Origin: Streptomyces sp. CNH099
GTDB taxonomy: Bacteria; Actinomycetota; Actinomycetes; Streptomycetales; Streptomycetaceae
Length of the DNA stretch: 64,000 nucleotides
Assembly (NCBI GenBank): GCA_000514715.1
Contig: AZWL01000011.1
Location: forward strand, 162,506-226,505
Direction of reading: 5' to 3'
The position numbers were made by a program, and so were the translations under genes. The first letter of the stretch is position 1. Each line of letters starts with the position of its first letter. Shown here in pieces: positions 25,968-36,854 of this stretch. The notes under the pieces are model-generated. The model made no database searches and was not told where the DNA came from. It was given only the letters and a program-made list of their open reading frames with translations.

Positions 25968-26930
25968 ATGACTGCGACCACAGCAAGTACCGCATCCGCG
26001 CCGCCCCCCGCCGGCGCCGCGCCCGCGTCCCAGCCCGCGTCCGGGCCCCGGCCCGAGCCCGGGGCGCTGCACGGGCCAGTCCTCCAGTGGTTCCACGAGC
26101 ACGCCCGCGACCTGCCGTGGCGCCGGCCCGAAGCGGGCCCCTGGGGCGTCATGGTCAGCGAGTTCATGCTGCAGCAGACGCCGGTGAGCCGCGTGCTCCC
26201 CGTCTACACGCAGTGGCTGAAGCGCTGGCCCCGCCCCGCCGACCTGGCCGCCGAGGCCCCCGGCGAGGCCGTACGCGCCTGGGGCCGGCTCGGCTACCCG
26301 CGCCGCGCTCTGCGGCTGCACGCCGCCGCCACCGCGATAAAGGAGCGGCACAACGGCGACGTGCCCAAGCGGCACGCGCAGCTCCTCGCGCTGCCCGGCA
26401 TCGGCGAGTACACCGCGGCGGCCGTGGCCTCCTTCGCGTACGGGCAGCGGCACGCCGTGCTCGACACGAACGTCCGCCGAGTCTACGCCCGGCTGGTCGG
26501 CGGCACCGAGTTCCCGCCGGGCGCGACGACCGCCGTGGAGCGCCGCGTCGCGCGCGAGCTGCTTCCGGACGAGGACGCGGAGGCGGCCCGCTGGGGCGCG
26601 GCGACGATGGAGCTGGGCGCGCTCGTCTGCACGGCCCGCAAGCCCGACTGCGGCAGCTGCCCGGTGGCGGCCCTGTGCGCCTGGCGGCTCGCCGGCCACC
26701 CCGCGCACGCGGGCCCGCCGCGCCGCACGCAGTCGTACGCCGGCACGGACCGGCAGGTGCGCGGGCGGCTGCTGGCGGTGCTGCGGGACGCGGACGGGCC
26801 GGTGCCGCAGCAGCGGCTGGACGCCGTGTGGCACGAGCCGGTGCAGCGGGCGCGGGCGCTGGACAGCCTGGTGTCGGACGGGCTGGTGGAGCCGCTGGCG
26901 GACGGGCTGTACCGGCTGCCGCAGACCTGA
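25968..26930 (+). CDS. mutY: A/G-specific adenine glycosylase MutY
   Basis: A 320-residue HhH-GPD base-excision enzyme that removes adenine mispaired with 8-oxoguanine. Catalytic Glu65 lies in SEFMLQQT and Asp166 in AVLDTNVRRV. The helix-hairpin-helix is LPGIGEYTAAAV. The 4Fe-4S cysteines are 221, 228, 231 and 237 (C-x6-C-x2-C-x5-C). The C-terminal NUDIX-like domain is absent or shortened: after the cluster only about 80 residues remain, folding as a small winged-helix-like tail, as is usual in Streptomyces. The first 35 residues are Ala/Pro-rich. Confidence 0.93.
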   Translation: MTATTASTASAPPPAGAAPASQPASGPRPEPGALHGPVLQWFHEHARDLPWRRPEAGPWGVMVSEFMLQQTPVSRVLPVYTQWLKRWPRPADLAAEAPGEAVRAWGRLGYPRRALRLHAAATAIKERHNGDVPKRHAQLLALPGIGEYTAAAVASFAYGQRHAVLDTNVRRVYARLVGGTEFPPGATTAVERRVARELLPDEDAEAARWGAATMELGALVCTARKPDCGSCPVAALCAWRLAGHPAHAGPPRRTQSYAGTDRQVRGRLLAVLRDADGPVPQQRLDAVWHEPVQRARALDSLVSDGLVEPLADGLYRLPQT

Positions 26931-26970
26931 CCCGGGCGCCCGTGCCGCCGCGGCGCGGCGGGCACCCGCG

Positions 26971-27411
26971 TCAGGACCAGGGCTTGCTGTGGTCCAGCCC
27001 GCCCTCCCGGGTCTGCGTCAGCGAGTACCAGTTGCCGCTGTCGTCGCGGAATATCGCCTCGACCCCGTACGGGCGCTCCTGCGGCTCCTGGACGAAGTCC
27101 ACGCCGTTGGCCCGCAGCTTCTCGTACGTCGCCCGGCAGTCGTCCGTGTGGAACGCGCCGGCGCCCAGCACGCCCTTGTTGACGAGCATCGTCAGCGCCT
27201 CGGCCGACTCGGGGTCGAGGCCGGGACCGTTGGTGCGCATGAGGGCCAGCATGACGTCCGGCTGGCCGGGGACCCCGACGGTGATCCAGCGCATGTCCTC
27301 GTGCAGCTCGATGTCGTCGCGGATCTCGAAGCCGAGCTTCTCGGTGAAGAAGTCCCGGCTCCGCACCTGGTCCGTGGTCCAGACGGTGGCGATGGCAAGG
27401 TTGGTGATCAT
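26971..27411 (-). CDS. VOC-family (glyoxalase-like) protein
   Basis: A 146-residue vicinal oxygen chelate protein made of two beta-alpha-beta-beta-beta modules (ITNLAIATVWTTDQVRSRDFFTEKLGFE, then GAGAFHTDDCRATYEKLRANGVDF). Residues such as Glu and His at the expected places could chelate a metal, but activity cannot be predicted. Such genes next to AraC regulators are common in actinobacteria. The AraC gene directly upstream on the same strand, 57 bp away, probably controls or accompanies it. Confidence 0.88.
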   Translation of the reverse strand: MITNLAIATVWTTDQVRSRDFFTEKLGFEIRDDIELHEDMRWITVGVPGQPDVMLALMRTNGPGLDPESAEALTMLVNKGVLGAGAFHTDDCRATYEKLRANGVDFVQEPQERPYGVEAIFRDDSGNWYSLTQTREGGLDHSKPWS

Positions 27412-27468
27412 GACGTTCTCCCTGGTGAGGGGGGTTTCCGTACGGCAGCCACGGTAGGCGGGGGTGGC

Positions 27469-27900
27469 TCAGTCCGCTTCCTCAGAGTTGCGCTCGCTGA
27501 TCCGCGGGTCGAAGCCGCCGGCCCACAGGAGCGCGAAGCAGCCGGGTATGAGCGCGGTGCCGCGGCCCACGTGGGCCGCGCGGTAGGCGCTGGGCGACAG
27601 GCCCGTACGCCGCTTGAAGCTGGCGGAGAACGTGCCGACGGCGGAGAAGCCGACGAGGTGGCAGACCTCGGTGACGGTGAGGTTGCAGGTGCGCAGCAGG
27701 TGCTCGGCGCGCTCCATGCGGCGGCGGGTCAGGTACTGGCCGGGGGTCTCACCGTAGGCGGCCTTGAAGGCCCGTACGAAGTGGTAGCGGGAGTATCCGG
27801 CGTGCGTCGCCACCGCGTCCAGGTCGACCGCCGGATCGGCCCAGTCGCGGTCCATGGCGTCCTTGGCGCTGCGAAGTGCGCGCAGATCGGGGCGAAGCAC
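27469..27900 (-). CDS. AraC-family regulator
   Basis: About 143 residues consisting essentially of one AraC-type double HTH (SAKDAMDRDWADPAVDLDAVATHAGYS... through HLVGFSAVGTFSASFKRRTGLSPSAYR), without a sensing domain. A GTG at 27900 is used; an ATG at 27855 (MDRDWAD) is the alternative and has a weak AAGGA site. It lies upstream of the VOC gene and downstream of a very strong hairpin that isolates it from the MFS gene. Confidence 0.82.
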   Translation of the reverse strand: MLRPDLRALRSAKDAMDRDWADPAVDLDAVATHAGYSRYHFVRAFKAAYGETPGQYLTRRRMERAEHLLRTCNLTVTEVCHLVGFSAVGTFSASFKRRTGLSPSAYRAAHVGRGTALIPGCFALLWAGGFDPRISERNSEEAD

Positions 27901-27976
27901 TCTTCGAGCGTGCCACGCCCCGCTGACAACGGCCCGCCGTGCCCGTATCCGCACAGGCGGCCGTACGCGTGCAGAC

Positions 27977-28020
27977 GGGCCGCGAGCCTCCCGCCCGCTA
28001 CCGCGGGAGGCTCGCGGCCC
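27977..28020 (-). terminator. Very stable hairpin after the MFS gene
   Basis: GGGCCGCGAGCCTCCCGC and its exact complement form an 18-bp stem with an 8-base loop, 27 bp past the MFS stop. There is no T-run, as is frequent for actinobacterial terminators. Confidence 0.75.
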
Positions 28021-28046
28021 GCCGTCGGGGCCCCGGTCGGGTCCGC

Positions 28047-29633
28047 TCACACCTTCGCCGGGGCCTCCTCCTCCGCTTTCGCGGAGTCCGGACCGGCGTC
28101 CCCGGCCGGTCCGGCGTCCTTGGGGCCGGCCCCGCGCAGCGGGACCTCCTTGACGAACCAGGCGGCGGCGAACGCGATCGCCGCGATCGCCGTTCCCCAG
28201 AGGAAGACCTGGTGGGTGCCGTTCGAGACGGCGTTGAGGTACGCCTCCTTGATGTGCGTCGGCAGCTGCTCGATCCGCTCCGGGCTGAGCTGCCCGCCGC
28301 TGCCGGCCGCCCGCTCGCCCGCGGGCCCGGCCTCCTCGGCCATGGTGCCGCTGACCCGGCTGCCGAAGATGGCGCCCATCAGGGCGACGCCGAAGGAGCC
28401 GCCGATGGTGCGGGTCAGGGTGATCGTCGAGCTGCCGGCGCCCATGTCGCGCATCTCCAGGCTGTTCTGCCCGACGAGCATCGACATCTGGATCATGAAG
28501 CCGAGGCCGGCGCCCAGCACCGCCATGTAGAGCCCGGAGGTCAGGCGGGTGGTGCCGGTGTCCATCGTGGACAGCAGGTACATCCCGACGATCAGGGCGG
28601 CGCCGCCGACGATGGGGTAGATCTTGTAGCGCCCGGTCCTGGTCACGGCGCGGCCGACGAACAGCGAGACGAGCATCACGGGCAGCATCATCGGCAGGAG
28701 CAGCAGGCCGGAGTTGGTGGCCGAGGCGCCCTGGACGCTCTGCTGGAACAGCGGCAGGAAGGTCACGCCGCCGAACATCACGAAGCCGACGATGAAGCCG
28801 ATCACGTTCATCAGCGTGAAGTTGCCGCTGCGGAAGATGCGCAGCGGAATGATCGGCTCGGCGGCGCGGGTCTCGGCCCAGCCGAAGGCCGCCAGCGCGC
28901 CGGCGCCGAGCACCGCCAGCCCGACGATCTGCACCGACCCCCAGTCGTACTCCGTACCGCCCCAGGAGGTCACCAGCACCAGCGCGGTCAGCCCGACGGA
29001 GAGCAGCGCGGCGCCCGGGTAGTCGACGCGCGCCTTGATCCGCTTCTTCGGCAGGTGCAGCACGGTGGAGATCACGAAGAGCGAGACGGCGCCCAGCGGC
29101 AGGTTGATGTAGAAGGCCCAGCGCCAGCCGAGGTGGTCGGTGATCGTGCCGCCGACCAGCGGGCCGCCGATGGTGGCGATGCCCATGACGGCGGCCATCA
29201 TGCCCTGGTACCGGCCGCGCTCGCGGGGCGGCACGAGGTCGCCGATGATCGCCATCACGCCCACGATGAGGCCGCCGCCGCCCAGGCCCTGGACCGCGCG
29301 GAAGGCGATGAGCTGGCCCATGTCCTGGGCCATGCCGGAGAGCGCGGAGCCGATCAGGAAGAGGACTATGGAGGACATGAAGATGCCCTTGCGGCCGTAG
29401 AGGTCGCCGAACTTGCCCCACAGCGGCGTGGAGACGGCGATGGCCAGGGTGTACGCGGTGACCACCCAGGCGAGGTGGTCCAGGCCGCCCAGTTCGCCGA
29501 CGATCGTGGGCATCGCGGTGCCGACGATCAGGTTGTCGAGCATCGCCAGCATCATCGTGATCATGAGGCCGAGCATGATCACCCTGATGTTGCGCGGCGG
29601 CGCTTGAACCGCCTCCTGATCCTTGTCCGCCAT
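28047..29633 (-). CDS. DHA2/EmrB-type multidrug MFS transporter
   Basis: A 528-residue proton-driven exporter with about 14 hydrophobic helices. Motif A appears as GKFGDLYGRKG and the DHA2 motif C region as GPLVGGTITDHLGWRWAFYINLP. The C-terminus is hydrophilic and Glu/Pro-rich. ATG start at 29633. It is divergent from a TetR regulator with two operator-like sites between them, so it is probably repressed by that regulator and induced by a drug or metabolite. Confidence 0.93.
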   Translation of the reverse strand: MADKDQEAVQAPPRNIRVIMLGLMITMMLAMLDNLIVGTAMPTIVGELGGLDHLAWVVTAYTLAIAVSTPLWGKFGDLYGRKGIFMSSIVLFLIGSALSGMAQDMGQLIAFRAVQGLGGGGLIVGVMAIIGDLVPPRERGRYQGMMAAVMGIATIGGPLVGGTITDHLGWRWAFYINLPLGAVSLFVISTVLHLPKKRIKARVDYPGAALLSVGLTALVLVTSWGGTEYDWGSVQIVGLAVLGAGALAAFGWAETRAAEPIIPLRIFRSGNFTLMNVIGFIVGFVMFGGVTFLPLFQQSVQGASATNSGLLLLPMMLPVMLVSLFVGRAVTRTGRYKIYPIVGGAALIVGMYLLSTMDTGTTRLTSGLYMAVLGAGLGFMIQMSMLVGQNSLEMRDMGAGSSTITLTRTIGGSFGVALMGAIFGSRVSGTMAEEAGPAGERAAGSGGQLSPERIEQLPTHIKEAYLNAVSNGTHQVFLWGTAIAAIAFAAAWFVKEVPLRGAGPKDAGPAGDAGPDSAKAEEEAPAKV

Positions 29634-29649
29634 GACCCCTCTCCCTACT

Positions 29650-29712
29650 TACTTGCCGCCCGGCTAGTGGGTACTATGTGAAGGTACGCCGCTACTTGCC
29701 GGGCGTCAAGTA
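29650..29712. promoter_or_regulatory. TetR operator pair between the MFS and tetR genes
   Basis: Site 1 (29650-29669) is TACTTG-8-CTAGTG and site 2 (29693-29712) is TACTTG-8-CAAGTA, both fitting one palindrome. The flanks extend this: TACTTACTTGCCGCCCGGC at 29646-29664 is repeated inverted at 29698-29716 with one mismatch. The sites cover the promoter zone of both genes. Confidence 0.7.
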
Positions 29713-29736
29713 AGTACACTGACGGAAGCAGGGATC

Positions 29737-30297
29737 ATGGGTACGACCAGGAGCGACACCCGCCAGCGCATTCAGGACGTGGCGCTGGAGCTGTTCGCCG
29801 ACAAGGGCTACGACAAGACCTCCCTGCGCGAGATCGCCGAACGGCTCGACGTCACGAAGGCCGCGCTGTACTACCACTTCAAGACGAAGGAAGACATCCT
29901 CGTCAGCATCGTCCGGGACCACTTCGCGAAGGTCGACGAGCTGATCGCCTGGGGCCGGGCCCGGCCGGCCACGCTGGAGACCCGGCTGGAGCTGCTCGCG
30001 CGCTACAGCTCGCTGCTCGCCGGCGGCAGCACCCTCTTCCGCTTCATGCAGGAGAACCAGGCCAGCATCCGCGAGCTGAGCCTCGGCGAGAACTTCAAGG
30101 CGCGCATGGGCGACATCATCGGGATGCTGCGCGACAAGGACGCCGACCTCAAGGACCAGGCGCGCTGCATCTCCGCGATCTTCACCATGCACGCGGGGAT
30201 GTTCGCCCTGGACGACGCCAAGGGGGACCCGGAGGAGAAGCGGCTCGCCTGCCTGGAGGTCGCGCAGGAACTGGTGACCGCGGCGTACCGGGGCTGA
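29737..30297 (+). CDS. TetR-family repressor
   Basis: A 186-residue regulator. The N-terminal HTH (about residues 9-56, IQDVALELFADKGYDKTSLREIAERLDVTKAALYYHFKTKEDIL) is typical TetR. The C-terminal helical ligand domain is of the AcrR-like sort. Divergent orientation from the efflux pump and the paired operator imply it represses both. Confidence 0.93.
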   Translation: MGTTRSDTRQRIQDVALELFADKGYDKTSLREIAERLDVTKAALYYHFKTKEDILVSIVRDHFAKVDELIAWGRARPATLETRLELLARYSSLLAGGSTLFRFMQENQASIRELSLGENFKARMGDIIGMLRDKDADLKDQARCISAIFTMHAGMFALDDAKGDPEEKRLACLEVAQELVTAAYRG

Positions 30298-30357
30298 CCG
30301 CCCGGCACCCGGAGACGACCGCCCCGGCGGACAGCCGCAGAGCGGGCGCCGACAGAC

Positions 30358-30396
30358 GCAGAGCCGCCCCGGACCGTACGGCCGGGGCGGCTCTGC
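30358..30396. terminator. Bidirectional terminator between tetR and clpC
   Basis: GCAGAGCCGCCCCGG and CCGGGGCGGCTCTGC form a 15-bp perfect stem between two convergent genes. Confidence 0.75.
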
Positions 30397-30426
30397 TGCG
30401 CGCGTCGGGGGGTGCGGGCTAGGCCC

Positions 30427-32955
<2,529 letters not shown>

Positions 32956-33416
32956 CGTTAATCGCTCCTCAGAGCGGTCAGGCAGATCGGGGACGTTCCC
33001 CTCCCTGTCCTTCCGCAGCTTAGTCCCGCAAGCGGGGACCGCTCATTCCAACTGCCGACACCCGGACGCTGACTCCCTCAGTCTCCTGCACCGAACAGCC
33101 GGCTACTGCTCCAACCCGATGGTGCGAGACGATGTTCCCGCAGGCCAGGCGAATACGCTCAATGCCGCTACGCCCATGGCGAACGCCGCCGCCGAAGACC
33201 ACCGGAGCCCGCCGAAGCCACCGCTCTCACCAGCGCCACTAGCCAAGTCTTACCCGCGTCACGGGCGGTGCCATCAGATTTTCCGGCCTCTTCACTGCGC
33301 TGACGGCGAACACGGGGGAAGGTCTGCGAGAGCCGATGCGGGGAAGAAGAGGCGCGCTATGCGACCGGGATGACACATGTCGTAACCAACGCGGGCCCGG
33401 CCCCGTTGCTCAGGGC
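32956..33416. other. clpC upstream region
   Basis: About 460 bp less GC-rich than neighbouring DNA, holding the clpC promoter and leader. An imperfect palindrome GTCCCGCAAGCGGGGAC lies at 33024-33040. A CGCTCCTCAGAG stretch before the ATG corresponds to the ribosome binding site on the minus strand (GAGGAGCG). I see no gene. Frames that cross it lack actinobacterial codon bias. Confidence 0.5.
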
Positions 33417-34262
33417 GTGACCGGAACCGTGATCCCGCGCCAGACCGGCCCGCAGGGGCGCCCCGCCCCGCCGGGCGCCCGCGGCGGGCGGGGCCGGAAC
33501 GGATCGGCGGCAGCGGCCGAGGGGGCTGCCGGGGGAGCGGTCGCCGAGGCGGCGGTCGGGGACCCCGTCACGCGGTCCGCCGCGGGGTCCGCGGCCGGGA
33601 CTGCCGGGTCTGCGGCCGGGACTGCGGCGGCGGCCGCGGCGGGGGCGGGCTCAGGGGGCGTGCCGCCACCCGGGGTGCTGCGCTGCGACGTGCTGGAGAT
33701 GCCCGCGGAGGCCGGCTGGGGCGTGCTGCGCGGCCGGCCGGCCACCGGGCCCGTGGCGCTGACCGGCGGCCGCATGCGCTTCCTGATCGCCGAGGGCGGC
33801 GCGGCGGAGCTGCCGGGCCTGCTGGACTGGCTGGAGTGGGGCGGCATCCCCCTGGACCTGAGCGCCGCGCCGGCGGCGGTGCAGAGCTGGCCGCCGACGC
33901 TGTGGCTGCGGCCGCCGGGCAGGGCGGCGCTGGCGCGGCTCCCCGCGGTGCGGCTGCCCGTGGGCACGGGGGCCGGCCGCGGGGCCGGGGTCGTTGACGG
34001 GGTCGTGGACGGGGGTGTCGCGGCGGACACCGCGGATGCGGAAGCCGCCGGAGACGTCGTCCGGGGTGCCGACATGGACGGGGACGGGGGTGGCGCCGAC
34101 GGCGCCGCCGTTCCGGCGCGGAACCGGGTTGCGGACCGGCCGGATCTGGTACGGCTGGTGAGCGCGGCGGCGACGGCCTGCCACCGCCTCGCCCTGAACG
34201 TCAGCCGTTCGCCTTTTCGTATGCCTCGCGGATGTTCGCCGGAACACGGCCACGCTCGCTGA
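33417..34262 (+). CDS. SCO3374-type conserved protein, overlapping lsr2
   Basis: About 281 residues from a GTG at 33417 (the frame continues to an ATG at 33336). After a long Ala/Gly/Thr low-complexity lead comes a folded segment (LRCDVLEMPAEAGWGVLRG, then MRFLIAEGGAAELPGLLDWLEWGG). Another disordered stretch follows, ending in DLVRLVSAAATACHRLAL. This core resembles the Streptomyces protein between clpC and lsr2 (SCO3374 family, from memory). Its end runs antisense into the last 62 bp of lsr2. The function is unknown; I trust the core more than the start. Confidence 0.65.
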   Translation: MTGTVIPRQTGPQGRPAPPGARGGRGRNGSAAAAEGAAGGAVAEAAVGDPVTRSAAGSAAGTAGSAAGTAAAAAAGAGSGGVPPPGVLRCDVLEMPAEAGWGVLRGRPATGPVALTGGRMRFLIAEGGAAELPGLLDWLEWGGIPLDLSAAPAAVQSWPPTLWLRPPGRAALARLPAVRLPVGTGAGRGAGVVDGVVDGGVAADTADAEAAGDVVRGADMDGDGGGADGAAVPARNRVADRPDLVRLVSAAATACHRLALNVSRSPFRMPRGCSPEHGHAR

Positions 34263-34527
34263 CCTCGTAACCCTGCTCCTTCGCCCACGCGCGGATCTTC
34301 GCCGTGTCCTGGCTGCCGGACGCACCGCCGCGCGACCGCTTCGTGGCGCGGCCACCGGTCCTGCGGCCGCTCTTCACGTACTGCTCCAGAGCGGAGCGGA
34401 GCTTTTCCGCGTTGGCAGTGGTGAGGTCGATCTCGTAGGACTTGCCGTCGAGAGCGAACGTCACGGTCTCGTCTGCCTCACCGCCATCGAGATCATCGAC
34501 GAGAAGGACCTGAACCTTCTGAGCCAC
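34201..34527 (-). CDS. lsr2: Nucleoid-associated xenogeneic silencer Lsr2
   Basis: A 108-residue DNA-bridging protein. The N-terminal oligomerisation domain is AQKVQVLLVDDLDGGEADETV and beyond. A basic linker (KSGRRTGGRATKRSRGG) leads to a C-terminal AT-binding domain with RGR at about 92-94 (SERGRVPANIREAYEKANG). GTG start at 34527, with GGGAAG five bases upstream. Lsr2 silences AT-rich, specialised metabolism genes in Streptomyces. The upstream 120 bp are AT-rich themselves, which fits autoregulation. Confidence 0.96.
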   Translation of the reverse strand: MAQKVQVLLVDDLDGGEADETVTFALDGKSYEIDLTTANAEKLRSALEQYVKSGRRTGGRATKRSRGGASGSQDTAKIRAWAKEQGYEVSERGRVPANIREAYEKANG

Positions 34528-34647
34528 CGGGCTTCCCTTTCATCGGAACAATGTGTGCTGGCGAAAGCAAACCGCTTTTCAGCGGAAAACTCAAACCCTG
34601 TCGGAGAACTTACCCAACAATATCTTCGCGATTCGGACATAGCGCCA

Positions 34648-35166
34648 TCAGAGATGCAGCAGCATCCTGCTGTTGCCGAGGGTGTTGGGCTTCACCCGCT
34701 CCAGGTCCAGGAACTCGGCAACGCCCTCGTCATACGAGCGCAGTAGCTCGCTGTAGACGTCCTGGTCCACCGGAGTCTCGCCGATCTCGACGAAGCCGTG
34801 CTTGGCGAAGAAGGCCACTTCGAACGTGAGGCAGAAAATGCGCCGGACGCCGAGCCAGCGGGCGGTGTGCAGCAACTTGTCAAGGAGTTGGTGCCCGATG
34901 CCGGTGCCCTTGCGGGCCGGGTCCACCGCCAGGGTGCGCACCTCGGCGAGGTCCTCCCACATCACGTGCAGCGCGCCGCAGCCGACCACGGCCGCGTCCC
35001 CGTCCCGCTCCGCGACCCAGAACTCCTGGATGTCCTCGTAAAGCGTCACGGTGGCTTTGTCGAGAAGGATGTCGCGGTGCACGTAGGGGTCGAGGAGCCG
35101 CCGGATGGCCCTGACATCCGAGGTGCGGGCACGCCGGATGGTGACCCCGTGAGAATCGGTGGACAT
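34648..35166 (-). CDS. argA: Amino-acid N-acetyltransferase (short, ArgA-type GNAT)
   Basis: A 172-residue GNAT enzyme. The sequence follows, from memory, the short N-acetylglutamate synthase of M. tuberculosis (Rv2747): VTIRRARTSDVRAIRRL, VTLYEDIQEFWVAE, GCGALHVMWEDLAEVRTLAVDP, and the C-terminal YDEGVAEFLDLERVKPNTLGNSRMLLHL. The acetyl-CoA loop is RKGTGIGHQLL. It would supply N-acetylglutamate for arginine synthesis. The lsr2 gene lies downstream. Confidence 0.9.
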   Translation of the reverse strand: MSTDSHGVTIRRARTSDVRAIRRLLDPYVHRDILLDKATVTLYEDIQEFWVAERDGDAAVVGCGALHVMWEDLAEVRTLAVDPARKGTGIGHQLLDKLLHTARWLGVRRIFCLTFEVAFFAKHGFVEIGETPVDQDVYSELLRSYDEGVAEFLDLERVKPNTLGNSRMLLHL

Positions 35167-35181
35167 GACACGACGCTATCG

Positions 35182-35586
35182 TCACGCGCCCGCTTCGCCG
35201 GCACCGGCTTCGGTGTCACCGGGTGAGTCCAGCGACACGACGCGTAGCGCGTCGCGCAGGGCGTCGAGCTGGGCCGGCGACATCATGCCGAAGAAGGCGA
35301 CGAGCGCGGCCGCGGGATTGTCGCTGGCGGACCACGCCTCGTTCATGAGTGCGGCGGAGTAGGCGGCCCGGGTGGACACCGCTTCATATCGATAGGCGCG
35401 GCCTTCGGGGGCGCGCCGCAGCCAGCCCTTCTGGTGGAGGTTGTCCATTACGGTCATGACGGTGGTGTACGCGACAGAGCGTTCCTGCCGGAGGTCTTCC
35501 AGCACTTCCCGGACGGTGACCGGGCGGTTCCACTCCCACACCCGGGTCATGACCGTGTCTTCGAGCTCTCCCAATGGCCGGACCAC
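35182..35586 (-). CDS. BlaI/MecI/CopY-family repressor
   Basis: A 134-residue penicillinase-repressor-like winged helix protein (LGELEDTVMTRVWEWNRPVTVREVLEDL, then AYTTVMTVMDNLHQKGWLRR). A C-terminal dimerisation region follows. Such regulators normally pair with a membrane protease BlaR, which is not in this window, so its signal is unknown. It precedes argA by only 15 bp. Confidence 0.88.
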   Translation of the reverse strand: MVRPLGELEDTVMTRVWEWNRPVTVREVLEDLRQERSVAYTTVMTVMDNLHQKGWLRRAPEGRAYRYEAVSTRAAYSAALMNEAWSASDNPAAALVAFFGMMSPAQLDALRDALRVVSLDSPGDTEAGAGEAGA

Positions 35587-35664
35587 GCCAGCACAATACC
35601 CTTGGGAGGGTGAACAATGGGGCGTTTGGGACGGCGGGCGCGCGCCCGTTTCCGCGGCCGGGGC

Positions 35665-35835
35665 TTACTCCGCGGACTTCTGGCCGGACGCCTCGGCCTG
35701 CGCGAATGCGGCGTCGACGGCGGCGTCTTCCTTCGACTTGTTGGGGCCGCCCTGGTTCTTGACGATCGTCACGATCAACACGGTGAAGGCGACGGCCATG
35801 ACGGTCGACGGCAGCAGCGCGGAGAGGTAATCCAT
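35665..35835 (-). CDS. Small single-pass membrane protein
   Basis: A 56-residue protein from ATG 35835 (MDYLSALLPSTVMAVAFTVLIVTIVKNQGG). One transmembrane helix (about residues 6-25) is followed by a charged, helical cytoplasmic tail (SKEDAAVDAAFAQAEASGQ). An ATG at 35844 would add MAL. Short proteins of this shape are conserved near lsr2 in Streptomyces. I cannot assign a function. Confidence 0.65.
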   Translation of the reverse strand: MDYLSALLPSTVMAVAFTVLIVTIVKNQGGPNKSKEDAAVDAAFAQAEASGQKSAE

Positions 35836-35987
35836 GAGAGCCATCCATCGTTGCGGGCTACTGGGCGCGGGCGCCGCGGAGGTGCCGCGGGCTCCAGCGT
35901 AGCCCGCCCCCACCGGAGCGGCGGCGGTGGGTTGGCGGAGGGGTGGACGTGCCGCCGGGGCCGGTGCGGCGCCGCGGAGGCCCGGGG

Positions 35988-36767
35988 TCAGGCCGTGCGG
36001 GCCGCCGGGGGACGCAGCAGGTGCTCCGCGGGCGGGGCCGGGCGGCGGCGCGGCGGGAACACCTCCGCCGGCGTGGGCACCGGCCGGTTCGGGGACGCGG
36101 GGCCGCGGTCGGGAGGGTTCTCGCGGGGCGGCCGCTTCTTCGGCTGCCCGTCGGGCTTGCGCGGCCGCCGGTCCGGCTCGGGCTCGGGCTGCTCCGACTC
36201 CTCCGACCCCCGTGCGCCCCGCGCCGCCCTGCCGCCGGGCAGCGCCCGCAGCGCCGGCCGCGGCAGCAGCGCCGACGGCGCCGGACGGCGGCGGGGCGGC
36301 ACCTGGGCCGCCGCCAGCGCCTCACAGCGCCGCAGCAGCAGCCGGCGGCGCTCCGCCGCGGCCGGGTCCGCCGGCGCGGCGCACAGGGCGCGCAGCGCGG
36401 CGACGTCCGCCCGCAGCGGCACGTAGCCGGTGGCCAGCGCCTCGTGCAGCAGCTCCGCGTACCCGGAGGCGCTGCCGGGCAGCGCGGCGCGGTAGCGGGC
36501 GAGGTCGGCGTTGCGGAACTGGCGCATCCGGTCCGCCTCGGCCGCCGTCTCGTCCAGCGCCGCGGCCAGCTCCGTGCAGTCCCGTACGACGGCACCGCGG
36601 CGGGACTGCACGGAGCCGGCCGCGGCGGCCGGGCCCGTTCCGTCACCTCTGGCGGGCCTGGGCAGGCCCCAACTCGACTCGATGGCGATGGCCAGCGCGT
36701 CACGCACGACGCGGACCTCGTCGGCGCTGAGCGCCACGCCGCCTCGGGAACCGTATGGCGTAGGCAT
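35988..36767 (-). CDS. Conserved actinobacterial hypothetical protein
   Basis: 259 residues. The first 165 are helical and probably folded (LSADEVRVVRDALAIAIESSWGLP, then DRMRQFRNADLARYRAALPG). The last 90 are disordered, basic and Pro-rich. No catalytic motif is seen. It precedes the cofactor operon's end and is not coupled to it (87 bp from coaX). The function is unknown. Confidence 0.7.
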   Translation of the reverse strand: MPTPYGSRGGVALSADEVRVVRDALAIAIESSWGLPRPARGDGTGPAAAAGSVQSRRGAVVRDCTELAAALDETAAEADRMRQFRNADLARYRAALPGSASGYAELLHEALATGYVPLRADVAALRALCAAPADPAAAERRRLLLRRCEALAAAQVPPRRRPAPSALLPRPALRALPGGRAARGARGSEESEQPEPEPDRRPRKPDGQPKKRPPRENPPDRGPASPNRPVPTPAEVFPPRRRPAPPAEHLLRPPAARTA

Positions 36768-36854
36768 AATCCGACTTTAGGCCCTGAAGCGGACTGATGC
36801 CGCGAAGGCGCGCGGAACGGGCTTCGCCGCGGGGCGGGCCGCCCGCGCGTGCCG

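Noticed and set aside
33024..33040. ClgR-type operator upstream of clpC
   Set aside because: The palindrome GTCCCGCAAGCGGGGAC has a 2-bp spacing between CGC and GCG, not the wider spacing I recall for ClgR boxes.
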